Source of the DNA: Tetrapyrgos nigripes
Taxonomy: Eukaryota; Basidiomycota; Agaricomycetes; Agaricales; Campanellaceae
DNA: 64,000 bases
Assembly: GCA_013368315.1 (NCBI GenBank)
Contig: JAACJM010000282.1
Location: 1 to 64,000 of the forward strand
Direction: 5' to 3'
The notes beneath the pieces are model-generated. The model was not told where the DNA came from, did not search any database, and saw nothing but the letters and a program-made list of their open reading frames with translations. The position numbers and the translations under genes were made by a program. Positions 32,962 to 42,880 of the stretch are shown here, in pieces (the stretch's first letter is position 1; each line of letters opens with the position of its first letter).

Positions 32962-33597
32962 ATGGATCCAACATCAACGAACCCAACCCTCTGCGAGACC
33001 AGCAAGAAAAACGCTGTTGCTTTCCTTGCTGGTTTGAGTGTCGTCACCATCGCTATTCTACTCCTACGCCTCCGCTATCCATGCCTTACCGTCTCGGGTC
33101 TAGATAGATTCCTCGATCGCGTGAAGAAGACTTTGGATACTTGTAGAGAGGAAGGACTGGATGTTTCGTCGTTCGAGGACCTCCTTCGCCGGTATGTCGT
33201 CTATTCATAAGTTTCATGGAGTCGCTCAAGAATTCATACTGACTTGATGAATGAATCTACGCGTTCCAGAGCCCGCAACGACTTTTTTCGACTCCAAGTT
33301 CAAAACAACAGCAGGCTCTTTCGCTGGTCATCTCTCCACATTTATCTCTGTTCCTCGTACACCGTCCTGCGATCCACCATCAAATGCTACGAGAGTGCAG
33401 AGAAGCTTCACGTTTCGGTGTTGGTGAGTCTTCCCGTTTAGGGAATAAGTGTCCGCTAATGCGGCTACCGGGCCTTCTTTTCCCAGAACGCTATAGAGGA
33501 CAGGCGCCAGTTTCATCATGATTGCGAAATTCAGTATCGTATGATGGGTTATCTACCCATTGTAGTTCATGCGTCTGGACACAATGCATATGTCTAA
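32962..33597 (+). CDS. RYPC/FRW membrane-protein family, copy D (intact)
   Basis: Exons 32962-33191 (230 nt), 33270-33423 (154 nt) and 33487-33597 (111 nt) encode 164 residues; introns have phases 2 and 0 and begin GTATGT and GTGAGT. The chosen start gives MDPTSTNPTLCETSKK, matching copy E (MDPT). One membrane helix (AFLAGLSVVTIAILLL) leads to RLRYPCLTVSGLDRF and a charged helix (KKTLDTCREEGLDVSSFED). Exon 2 has RLQVQNNSRLFRWSSLHIYL and IKCYESAEKLHVSVL. Exon 3 has NAIEDRRQFHHDCEIQYRM and LPIVVHASGHNAYV. All junctions keep frame, so this looks functional. It is one of three same-strand copies (B, D, E) within 5 kb, a local tandem cluster. Confidence 0.82.
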
Positions 33598-34683
33598 TTG
33601 TCTCCCGGTGGTTTGAGGTCGTCGGCGTGAGTAGATAGTCCAATTATTCCCTTCCGTTTGAAGCAAGATATACTTATACTTTCTACGGTCTTTCTCCGCG
33701 TCAGTGGCTCTATTTGAATATCTTTTTTCCGGATACCTTTCAAGCCCCTCAAGTCACCGCTACATCATCCACTAGTTTCTTATTCTCCTCGTCCTTTTTT
33801 ATTGTATTGCTATCCTGCTGTCAGTAAGTTCACTACGTTGTAAATCCGAAACTGCTTCCACTTTGATTGCTTGGGCATGGGGGCCCAAGCTTGAGCGGGG
33901 ACCATATAGCTTTAATGGACTTCCTTAGCTTTGTGCCCACGCAAACCTTTCCCGAACCTATCAAAAGAATTTAAGTTCAAGCTACACACTAATCTCGAGT
34001 CACGTTATGTCCAAGCTATATATCCATCTGTGCATCTGTGGCCCATCCCCATTCAGATAGTGGCAGTCTTACAGTGAACTGATCATGATTGCTGCCCATC
34101 AAGCGTGCTGCGACCGTAGTCTTCCTTCCGTGGCCAGGAAAAGGGAGGAAACAGTCTCTCGGAGGATGCTGTAGACGGTGCATGTACCACTGCATAGTTT
34201 AGTACTTGGCAACTTGCCCTTAACACGACCCTGAATATTTCCGGATACTAGAACTTTTTCTGTAAATTGACCGTATCTATATGATGCGATTCTAGACGCT
34301 CGTACATAGCTCACGCCTTGGACAGTGAGCGAAATAATGGTCAGATCTGGGTATGAAACCGAAAAACAGGTTTTAGCTCTATTATATGGGGATGTATGTA
34401 TTCACGTTATATGTATACGTCCCAGCCCAGGACGGATTTGTGGCAGTGGCCCCGAAATCCAATCCGAAATCCTTCCCGAGTCATTCGGTAAATTCCTCCT
34501 GTCATACTCGCCAAAAACGCTTAAAATCGCCGAAAGTACCTTATACCCCGTCTACCCAAATTGTGGGAAGCTGTAAGTCGCATATAAGGGTGCGTATGGG
34601 CAACTTTTCGCTCCACTTATTCTCCTTCCCCCCTTCCTGGATTCTTATACGCAACTTGTACGCAACTCTTCCATTCTCGCAGC
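33598..34683. other. Intergenic between copies D and E
   Basis: No gene is supported. It contains the 22-bp exact match to the uS15 3' end at 33851-33872 and the promoter region of copy E. Short ORFs near 34325-34718 have no motifs. Confidence 0.4.
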
Positions 34684-35317
34684 ATGGATCCCACACCAGC
34701 AACCTTCGACCTTGGTGAGGAGGTGCAGGTTTGGAATTCAAATTTTGTTGCTCTTGTTGCTGGATCAGGCATTGTGATCATCGCCAGCACCGTCCTCCTA
34801 TTACGCCTACGCTACCCATGTTTCACCGTCTCCGGCCTGGAAAAATACCTCGATCGTTTGAGAACTGTTGTTGATGTCACTATAGAGGAAGGGTTGGATG
34901 TGTCAATCTTCGAGGTGGATTTTCGTCGGTGTGTCGTACGATATCATGATCATCATGGATTCCTGCTCACATGGTTTACACTTCAGAATCTGCAACAATT
35001 TTCCCGTATCAGAGTGGAGAATAATAACACACTCTTCCGCTGGCTTTCTGTCCACACATACCTTTCGTCGTCATTGAATATTTTGCAGTCAGCTGTCAAT
35101 TGCTATGAGGATGCTGAGAAGCTCTACATCTTAGTCCTGGTGAGCGGCCGCGCTCAGTCTGATAAACAAATCACACTCAAGGCCTTTGATCTTCTAGAAT
35201 GCTATGGAGCATAGACGCCAATCTCAGCATGATTTTGACCTTCAATACCGGCGCGCTGAAACGAATGCTACGAGAGATATACCCCTCGTACTCCATGCAT
35301 CTGGGCATGGAGTCTGA
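34684..35317 (+). CDS. RYPC/FRW membrane-protein family, copy E (compensated or frameshifted)
   Basis: Exon 1 (from 34684) encodes MDPTPATFDLGEEVQV, a long helix (FVALVAGSGIVIIASTVLLL), RLRYPCFTVSGLEKYLDRL and IEEGLDVSIFEVDFRR. With the family-type donor after 34928 (phase 2), exon 2 (34987-35139) is 153 nt, one base short of the usual 154, so the frame would break. Two ways out exist. Use of GTACGA after 34934 gives phase 0. Retention of the 58-nt intron also reads through in frame, because the ORF 34684-35214 is open across it. Exon 2 keeps VENNNTLFRWLSVHTYL and VNCYEDAEKLYILVL. Exon 3 (35198-35317) keeps NAMEHRRQSQHDFDLQYRR and LVLHASGHGV. It could be functional or a young pseudogene. Confidence 0.65.
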
Positions 35318-35689
35318 TTGTTCTCAGGCGTAGTGATTTGAGCATAGTAAGTACAAGTCTCGCTTTGTTGAAAATTCTAACTCAAGCTGTTCATAGTACT
35401 TCATCATCATTCTCCCAGGTGCTTTCCCATTTTCAGGCTTATCAAGTTTACTACTCTCTTATTTTGTTGTTGCTTTTTATCTCGTTATCGTTCTCTGCTC
35501 GCTACGTTGTTTCTGCGCTGATCCTGATTTTTGAAAATTTGACATTGTGTACAATGTAAACTGTTAATGTTATGGTGTAATTGTGACTTTTGAGAGGCTT
35601 CTTGTTGGCTCAAAAATCTCCTTACCCTTGTAGATCACCTGTAGTTAATGTTTTCTTTCTGTTTTTTTCATGGCAAAGAAATTATCTTA
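35318..35689. other. Intergenic, no supported feature
   Basis: Pyrimidine-rich AT-rich DNA with a short plus ORF (35338-35559) made of hydrophobic residues. No motif or gene-like context. Confidence 0.35.
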
Positions 35690-36752
35690 TCTCATAACTG
35701 CGCTTACGTCCCAACCACCATCATCCAGTGTTTGCCCTAAGGCCTTAATTAAGGGTACCCAACAAGGTTAGGCCTTAAAGGCTTAACTTGGGCTTAATTA
35801 AGGGCTGATTTAAGGGTTTTTAAGGTCTTACTAGAAAAATTTTTCTGCACTCTTCAGTTGCTCTAAGACATATTTTTCAATAGCTTTTCACTGCATTTGT
35901 ACCATCTTACAGTCAACCATTGTCCTCCATGCATTTATACATGCAATCATTCATGTCACCAGTGCAGTACAAAGCCAACTGTACAGATTTATGAAGAATT
36001 CAATGACAAGCTTGGAAAGCTTGCAGAAAGGTAAAATTTTTGTCTGTAAGAAACTCCCAAAATAGAAATTTGTGCCCAATAAATCACATGTCAGCCATAC
36101 TTTAAGCCTTAATTAAGGCCCATTAATGGTGCCCAAGGCCATTAGGCCTTAATTTGTTAACAGATTAAGCCCTTAACTTAATTAAGGCTTAACCCTTAGG
36201 GTGAACACTGCCATCATCCCACAAAAGTCGGCTTCCTTTCCATCAGTGAGTGCTTGCTTTACTATGACAGATCTGCATCAGTTCCTCCTTCTGTGGTCAT
36301 TCTAAGCTCAGGTGTTATGGGCCTTTCTGTCGTGCTTGCTCTGCCAAGGACCTTCAGAGTGACCATTGTGGTGAGAGATCATGTCAGTGATAATCAGTCA
36401 GAGAAATGGGCTTCACCATGGTGTGTTGTCTTTCCAGGCTTGTAAGTCTCTCAGCATGGTAAATCACTCAGCTAGTAGGGCAGGAGTGGGCTGTCTAGTG
36501 TGTACAGTGCTTCATCAATTGTGATTTGTACAGCCAGGGTACTGAATGATCTTCAATGTTGAAGTAGCCCTGGATAAATACCTCTGAAGATGACATCAAT
36601 CTCCAGGAAGCATCTCTTTGGTATCTTTGGAAACTCACGGAAACTCATCCAGAGTCCTCTGTATGAGTAAGTACGTCTAGAGCTGGTCAATGAGGCATAA
36701 TGAGATTGGTTCCTGTTTCCCCAGGTCATCACAAATATTGCCTTCTGGGCAT
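35690..36752 (+). pseudogene. 5' fragment of a D-amino-acid oxidase gene copy, CpG-decayed
   Basis: This plus-strand segment matches the 5' part of the oxidase gene at 56985-57560, including the non-coding parts. The FAD-binding N-terminus reads PPSVVILSSGVMGLSVVLALP where the better copy has PPTVVIIGSGVTGLSVALALP, so a glycine of the GxGxxG dinucleotide motif is lost. Many differences are CG to TG or CA. Similarity ends abruptly at about 36752 ('gccttctggg'), so only about a third of the gene was copied or survives. A hAT MITE (35726-36210) interrupts the 5' region. Confidence 0.8.
35718..36218. mobile_element. 485-bp hAT MITE (CAGTGTT ends) with 'ccatcatc' duplication
   Basis: The element is 35726-36210, starting 'cagtgtttgccctaagg' and ending 'cttagggtgaacactg'. 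It is flanked by perfect 'ccatcatc' (35718-35725, 36211-36218). The homologous empty site is visible in the oxidase gene near 57003 ('ccaccatcatttc'). Both ends contain arrays of ttaaggcc/ttaatt words. No ORF of note. Confidence 0.9.
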
Positions 36753-39700
36753 CACTAAAACTGTCTGACCTATACTCCAGCTGACCAACAATTATACCCA
36801 CCTGTAATTGTTCTATGGGTATATCAACCTCCTATTCTTGGTTATCGTAATTTGAAGACCTGATCATACTATGTCACTGTCAGGATGATGAGGACATTAT
36901 CATGGGTTATCATTTAATTGCCATTAAGACATACTGATTACAAGACAGGTATCATATGCTAGCAGAGTACTGAATCTTGGTTTTTGCGTATCTAGATAAT
37001 ATGAGAGGATGTCTAGCTCAGCATCAGAGGGAAAACTTATGAAAGGTTCCAACAATGTTTAGGCAATGATGAATCAGAAGTGAATCCCAAGAAATTGTTG
37101 AAGGATAGAAGAACCAGCTGCTAGTATTGTATAAGCAATCAAGCTACTGACTTGGAAGATTTTCAGTACAAGAGGACTGGAAGGCTGGAAATGGCAATAC
37201 CTGCATATGGTTGGTGAGTAGGGGCCAGTCACAGTAAATTACCTAACAAGGCAATAGCGTAATGTGTTACTGCTCAATTTCAAACTCTGACCTCATAGTG
37301 CTTACTACCACCTCTCCTTCTTCCTCTCCCCTTTTCCTCTCTGTTCACCCTTTTTTTGTATGACACTGCAAATTTTGCTACCAGCCACCTACTTGACATA
37401 CCCGACAATGAAAAGGAGACAACACTTGGAATCAGTGCCTTCCCTGCCATTGAGAAATCACTTGTACTCTCCTACCACATCATTGGCACTGGCTTCTCAG
37501 TCTTCATCATACCAAAACCAAGCACATACACCCACTCAGAAGTGCACACAACTCCAGTCTCTGCCTCAGGTGCCTGCTGTACCTACACCAGTCCATCCAC
37601 CAAGTTGCTCAGACCATCTGTTATGGACAATGCTATTGAAGGACGACATCGTCCTTGCCAACAACCCCAATGCCAACTCCATCATTGTCAATGGCAATGC
37701 CCAACCTACTACACCCACATCATCTTTGTCATCCTCTACTCATGCCCATTGATGAAGTCAATCACATTCCTCCTCTCACAGACCTCATGCCAAGCATTGC
37801 AGGTCCTGTCCCTCCCTTTTCTCAGCAACCTCCCACTCATAGACTCCTTAGAACATATAACCCTGCTGAGCAGCAGCAAATGTGCATCCATCTCTATCTC
37901 ACCTCATCAATCAACCCACACTAACTCCTTACTCAAACTGGCTCCATAGTCTCTGGACCCTCTACATGTCACCTGTCTATGGAATTATATCCTTCTTTTA
38001 CAGAGTTACACATATTATTCATTGGTCGAAGTTGGTGTGTCTGCTAGCCTTGTCACCTACCATATGCATTTAATGCTCCATCTCACTCTCACATCTGCTC
38101 TCGTATCTTATTCTCTATCCTCTCTCAAATCTTTCTTCACCCCTTCCTTGCATTTTCCTCTGTCAACTTACAAGGTAAGCTTTACATGGAAGCTGGTCGC
38201 TCACAGTTCTGACAACAACATCCATACTCATTCCTTAAACTTTCCTCTCTTGTCTTGCCTGCCCGCCTCACACTGCATACCCTGCTGGTCCCATACCTGT
38301 AACCATTTGCAAAACCAGACCCCATCCTTTCTGCTGTTCCAAGGCAGTGACACTCAGTGCCTTCATTGTTCCAAGTCTCATATCCATCTCATCATCTTTC
38401 TGTGCTCTCCCTTCTCCATACATTGTTTTAATAAGGTAGGTGACACTAGGAATGCACATGATTATATAAGCACTTAGTAAGCTGCCATAGGAAGGTTTTC
38501 ACAGAGACTTAAAAATTTTTTGGGTCTGGAGGAGGAGTGGGCCAGTCCTGGGACCATATTTCTTCCAGTATATGAGTGCTATGATGAATACAGCCTGTAA
38601 ATGGCTCAGTCAGATGCTAGAAAACATATATTCTCAAGGGGGTAGGGTGGGTCTGGGATGAGTGCCTCACAAAGTGCTGTGATTACATGATATTATTACT
38701 ATATATGGTTTATCACCTATCTTATCTGTATTATGTAATGTGCCAAAAGCGGAGGTCCAAAAAACTAAAACTTGCCAGGAGCTCTGAAAAAGCATTTGGA
38801 AGCTTTTTAGACACAAAAATATTTTTTGGGATATTAACTTGGTATTGAGAGGGGATATTAAATTTCTGATTCTGGGGAACTGTCCCAAGGATCATCCCAA
38901 ACACCTTTCCAGAATCAAAATTGGTATATATGATGATATGAGGAAGAGAGGAAGAGAATACAAGCTCATTGTTGGGGCTGAACATGCTTACATAAACATG
39001 TACATTCCTAGTGTTGCCAACTTTACATGATAACCCAGATTCAACCCTGGTGCAGATGTCGCCCACACCGAATAGAAGAAGGACAAGACGAACAATGGAA
39101 GAAGCAGAAAGGGCATGAGACCTAACTAGGTGCATCTTCCCTTGTGATTATTGTCTCCTTTGCTGAATCACATTGGGTCTTTATCCACAACTTGAAGAGT
39201 TTTGGTGTCATTTTGGTGTGTATGACAATGCTTCTTGTCCTGTGTTGCACACTGGTACAGTTCGGTCCATGGTCATCTGTTATGCATTCCTTGATGTCGT
39301 GGTATGTGATTTTTGACCCTTGTGAACCACATCCTTGCGTTGAAAGTGCACATATAGTTGCCAGCATTTTCCACCCATGTATCAATAGGATGGTGGCCAC
39401 ATTGTGGCCTGTGGTGTTGAAATGAAAGCTGAACAATATCACCAGTGGTGGTGTCTGGTCTTTATGCATGTCATGGATAGAGGTGCGTTTACAGACTCTT
39501 TTGTGTGTCACCTATTTCTGACTCTTAAATTGGCATGTACTCAAATCTCAAACTGCTGATGCGCAACGACTGGAATATTGCTGCCCAGTGCACATGTCTT
39601 TACATGAGTACACATCCTCTTTTTCCAACTTCTCAACTCAACCCCTTCAAAAACACTAGCCTCAGTGCATTCAGCTTGAGATGAACTGCTCTCTTGCTTT

Positions 39701-40860
39701 ACTCAGGCAGTGACAATGTCATGTCTTACAAGTTCACTTGTTCGGGACCACATAGCCTCCACTTACTGTTATCCTTTGGTGAGTTTTCTTTTGTTCCTTT
39801 GTTTAGTTGATTCATCTCTAAAAAGTCAAGTCACAGAATGCACATATACATCCATCTCAGTATGCCCAGGAGTTTGAAGGACGACATTGTTGGGTGTGTC
39901 AGGAATCTAGGTTGCTGTTGGTGTCTCTTTGTTTGTATTATACTGAGTATGTATCCATGTATGTACCTAAATACAAGTCTTTGCTTTTCATTCTAATGCT
40001 GAATGAGTATGTGAGGGCCCAATGTACTCTATGCCATTTCAAATATCCTTTGCTGAGTGTTATATGCCTTGCCATTCCTGATAATCCCTCATGTCAAGAT
40101 TGCTGGTACACTCAATTAACCACCCAAGTCACACAGTTGAGAACAGATACAAAGTGATTGATTGAGAGATAGAAATAAGAGAAAGAGAAACGAGTAGGCT
40201 GACTATGCTCTACACTGCGTAATACTAGTATGGAGTGGAGACGAAGTGAATGAACTAAAGGACTAGCTAGAATGTCTAGTGGTTTATATAGAAGAACAAT
40301 GAGTGATAGAAGAACAATGAGTGATAGGAGAAACATAGGAGAAATAGGAGAAACATAGGAGAAAGTGGAGAAATGTAGGGTAAAGATAGAATCGATGGAA
40401 TAGAAGATTGATTGACAGTTATTATAGAGTTTGACAGGGTTCGAAGTCAGTAATATAAATTTTAAAAGGTTTATCGAGGAAATGCAATAGACAAATGATC
40501 AGAAAATGGGTTCAATAATGAAGTAGAAGAAGAAGGACAAAGAACTGTAGCAGTTCGTGACACCCAATTCCTGACCAACCCCACCATCCCTGATCAAGTC
40601 TTTGCCAGTATGGCAGGGCCTGACAGCATCTGATATGGGTCAGTCAACCAGGGAACCAATGGTATAATCTTCAGGCAGCATGATGGGCCATGAACCCAGG
40701 GTACTTACATATATGCATTGGGCACTTTTAGTGATGGATGCTTTTTAGCATGTGTTTTTCAAGGCTCTCTGACCATCATGGGAATACACCTATAATTAGG
40801 TTTAACTAGCTGTAGACATATCATATAAATTTATATCTGTATATTCCCTCTCTTACTTAC
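36753..40860. other. CpG-poor gene desert with decayed ORFs
   Basis: Overlapping open frames at 37356-37949 (Pro/Thr/Ser-rich), 38022-38477 and 39122-39511 (minus) have no recognisable domains, and none dominates over its shadows. The composition suggests mutated repeat DNA whose stops have not saturated. Short inverted arms at 38441-38472 and 38985-39018 are listed separately. I see no intact gene. Confidence 0.4.
38441..39018. repeat. ~34-bp inverted arms bounding a 0.58-kb segment
   Basis: The left arm 'tgacactaggaatgcaca' and the reverse complement of the right arm ('caacactaggaatgtaca' at 38985-39018) match over about 34 bp with some mismatches. Read as protein from each strand the arms give KVGDTRNAHDYIS and KVGNTRNVHVYVS. 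It may be a MITE or an inverted duplication. No target duplication was found. Confidence 0.5.
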
Positions 40861-40891
40861 CCTAGCTCTCCTGCTTTCCTACATGATGCAT

Positions 40892-41523
40892 ATGCACACA
40901 AACTCTCCTACCTTTGTTAACACCAACCCCATGCATCTTTGCCAGGAGATTCAAACTAGGAGCTTTGCTGCTATTACTGCCAGAGTCATTAGTGTGGCCA
41001 TAACTATGACCTTGCTTGTATGCCTTCGCTATCTGTGCCATACCATCTCTGGGTTGGAGAAATACCTTGATCAGTTGAAAATCACTGTTGAAGAAGCTAG
41101 AAAGGAAGGTTTAGATGTAACAATATTTGGGGATATGCTTCATCTGTATGTCTTGCTTCTTTTTCACCACCTAATACTATGTACTGATTTTTCTCCTTGA
41201 AAACTGAAGAATCTATAATGATCTCTCTTGTATCAAAGTTCGAAACAACAACCTCTTTCACTGGTCATCTCTTCACATTTATCTCTCAGCCTTGTTCAGC
41301 ATTTTGCAATCAGCTATCCATTGCTATGAGGAAGCAGAGAAGCTGCATATATTGGTCTTGATGGGTGGTGTATTTCAAGAGCTGTATGCATGTACATAGT
41401 CAAAGTGGCTGATTGTTTGATGTCTCTCTCATTCAGAATGCTATGGAACATAAGTGTCAGTCTCAGCATGATTTTGAACTTCAGTATTGACACCAGGGAA
41501 GCATCTGAGCATGATAGTATCTG
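40892..41523 (+). pseudogene. RYPC/FRW membrane-protein family, copy C (CpG-decayed)
   Basis: Same structure as copy B. Exon 1 begins MHTNSPTFVNTNPMHL, but the signature is changed to CLRYLCHTISGLEKY (Arg to Cys, Pro to Leu). Exon 2 reads IKVRNNNLFHWSSLHIYL with one codon deleted and FRW changed to FHW. Exon 3 starts NAMEHKCQSQHDFELQY and stops at TGA 41488-41490, exactly where copy B has CGA (31503-31505). Most differences from B are CG to TG/CA. It is a clear pseudogene produced mainly by CpG transition. Confidence 0.8.
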
Positions 41524-42560
41524 ATCATGTATGCATAAGTCAGGTTCCTGCTTTCTCTGTTGTGATAGTCATTATTTAGTGTTTCTTACCTAGGCTGGAA
41601 TTTATATCTTCAGGAAGATCACCTGGACAATTCTTCTGTGCTCCAAAGCTTTGTTTTAGATCTTAATCTATCATAGCAGCATCAAAGTTTGACCTGTTTA
41701 TTTCCAAATTCCACTCCTATCTATCTCATTGACCTTTGCTATCATCATATTGTTGTTCAGTTGTTATCTTGCTCTAATTCATGTTTCCATATCAAATTGT
41801 ACTTACTGTTTTTTTTTGTGTGCACTACTTTCACCATTGCACTTTCTTTTCGAGTTGTGCTGATGTACTATGTATACTAGATCCCTGGCTTCTAATTTCC
41901 AGGTCTTGACTATTTACTTGTAGCAAATCCCTTACAGCCACTATGCTGCTCGTCCAGATGTGTTTTGTTGCATGATAGACTACATAGTTGTTGTGATCCT
42001 GGCACCCTGGGTATATTGAAGAAGAGCTTCTCTTACACTGCCATCTGCTGTACAGTTCCTTTGTTCTTGATTTGTTTGATAAGTCTAGTCTTGGCTTCTG
42101 ATGATAATTGTGCCCCATGTCTGCTCTACCAGGCCCTACCTGAACCTGACCTGAGCTATGCAAGAGCAAGAAACAATCCTCAGTTCTCAGTGGATCACAG
42201 GTATTTCCCATGAATAGATGGCACCATTCCTTGAAGATGATGACCTGTACATGTAAGTAATTAGGAAATGTAAAGCTACCAAGTGTCCCCTGACAGAATG
42301 CCTCATACCTTTGAGTAAGACACTCTAACCCTGATACTTGAATGCAACTTGGACTAACAATCTTGAGCACTCAGTTGATGCAGGTGTACAGGGAAAGAAC
42401 AGTTCCCAAAGATGACGAACTTCTGCACACCACTAGGAACTAAGGTACTTCACTACTGTGACAACAGGATATAAAACAATACTATTTGCTTAGAGAAAGA
42501 ACCCTCTGAGCAGCCAGGATACAGCACGGTTTGTGGGAGGAAGACACTGCAGCCCAAGAT
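41524..42560. repeat. 3' flanking block of copy C
   Basis: Same orientation and order as 31578-32700, again with CG to TG/CA differences (for instance 'cgccgccatcta' against 'cactgccatctg'). No gene is supported in it. Confidence 0.65.
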
Positions 42561-42644
42561 AACTTGTACAATTAAATTAATCAATGATGACAAGGTGAAT
42601 TCAAGTGATGAGGCAATCAGAGTAACTAAAATGCTTTAGAGATG

Positions 42645-42880
42645 TACTAAACTCAATAAAAAAGGCATTGACAGATCATCAGACACTCATAGATGACAAA
42701 TCCATTCCAAGTCTGTTCAGTTTCTTCTTGCAGTTCCTGAAGACTGATCTACATACGAGCGTCAGATGATCTGTCAATACCTCATTGTATATGTGTTGTA
42801 AACTCAATAAACGAGGCATTGACAGATTGTCTGATGCTTGTAGATCAGTTTTCAGGAACAGCAAGAAGAAACTGAACAGA
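42645..42880. repeat. Long hairpin plus direct repeat
   Basis: The arm 42711-42783 ('gtctgttcagtttcttcttg' to 'gacagat'-type end) is the reverse complement of 42813-42880 except for a few mismatches and a 4-5 nt gap; the loop is about 29 nt. In addition 42645-42698 repeats 42797-42846 directly ('aactcaataaa..aggcattgacagat'). RNA from either strand could fold into a stem of about 70 bp. Confidence 0.7.

Noticed and set aside
37356..37949. 197-codon ORF as a gene
   Set aside because: Two other frames are equally open in the same stretch, the composition is low-complexity, and no domain is recognisable.
39122..39511. 129-codon minus ORF as a gene
   Set aside because: No motif was found and it lies in CpG-depleted DNA where arginine codons have drifted; it could be a decayed repeat, but I cannot support a call.
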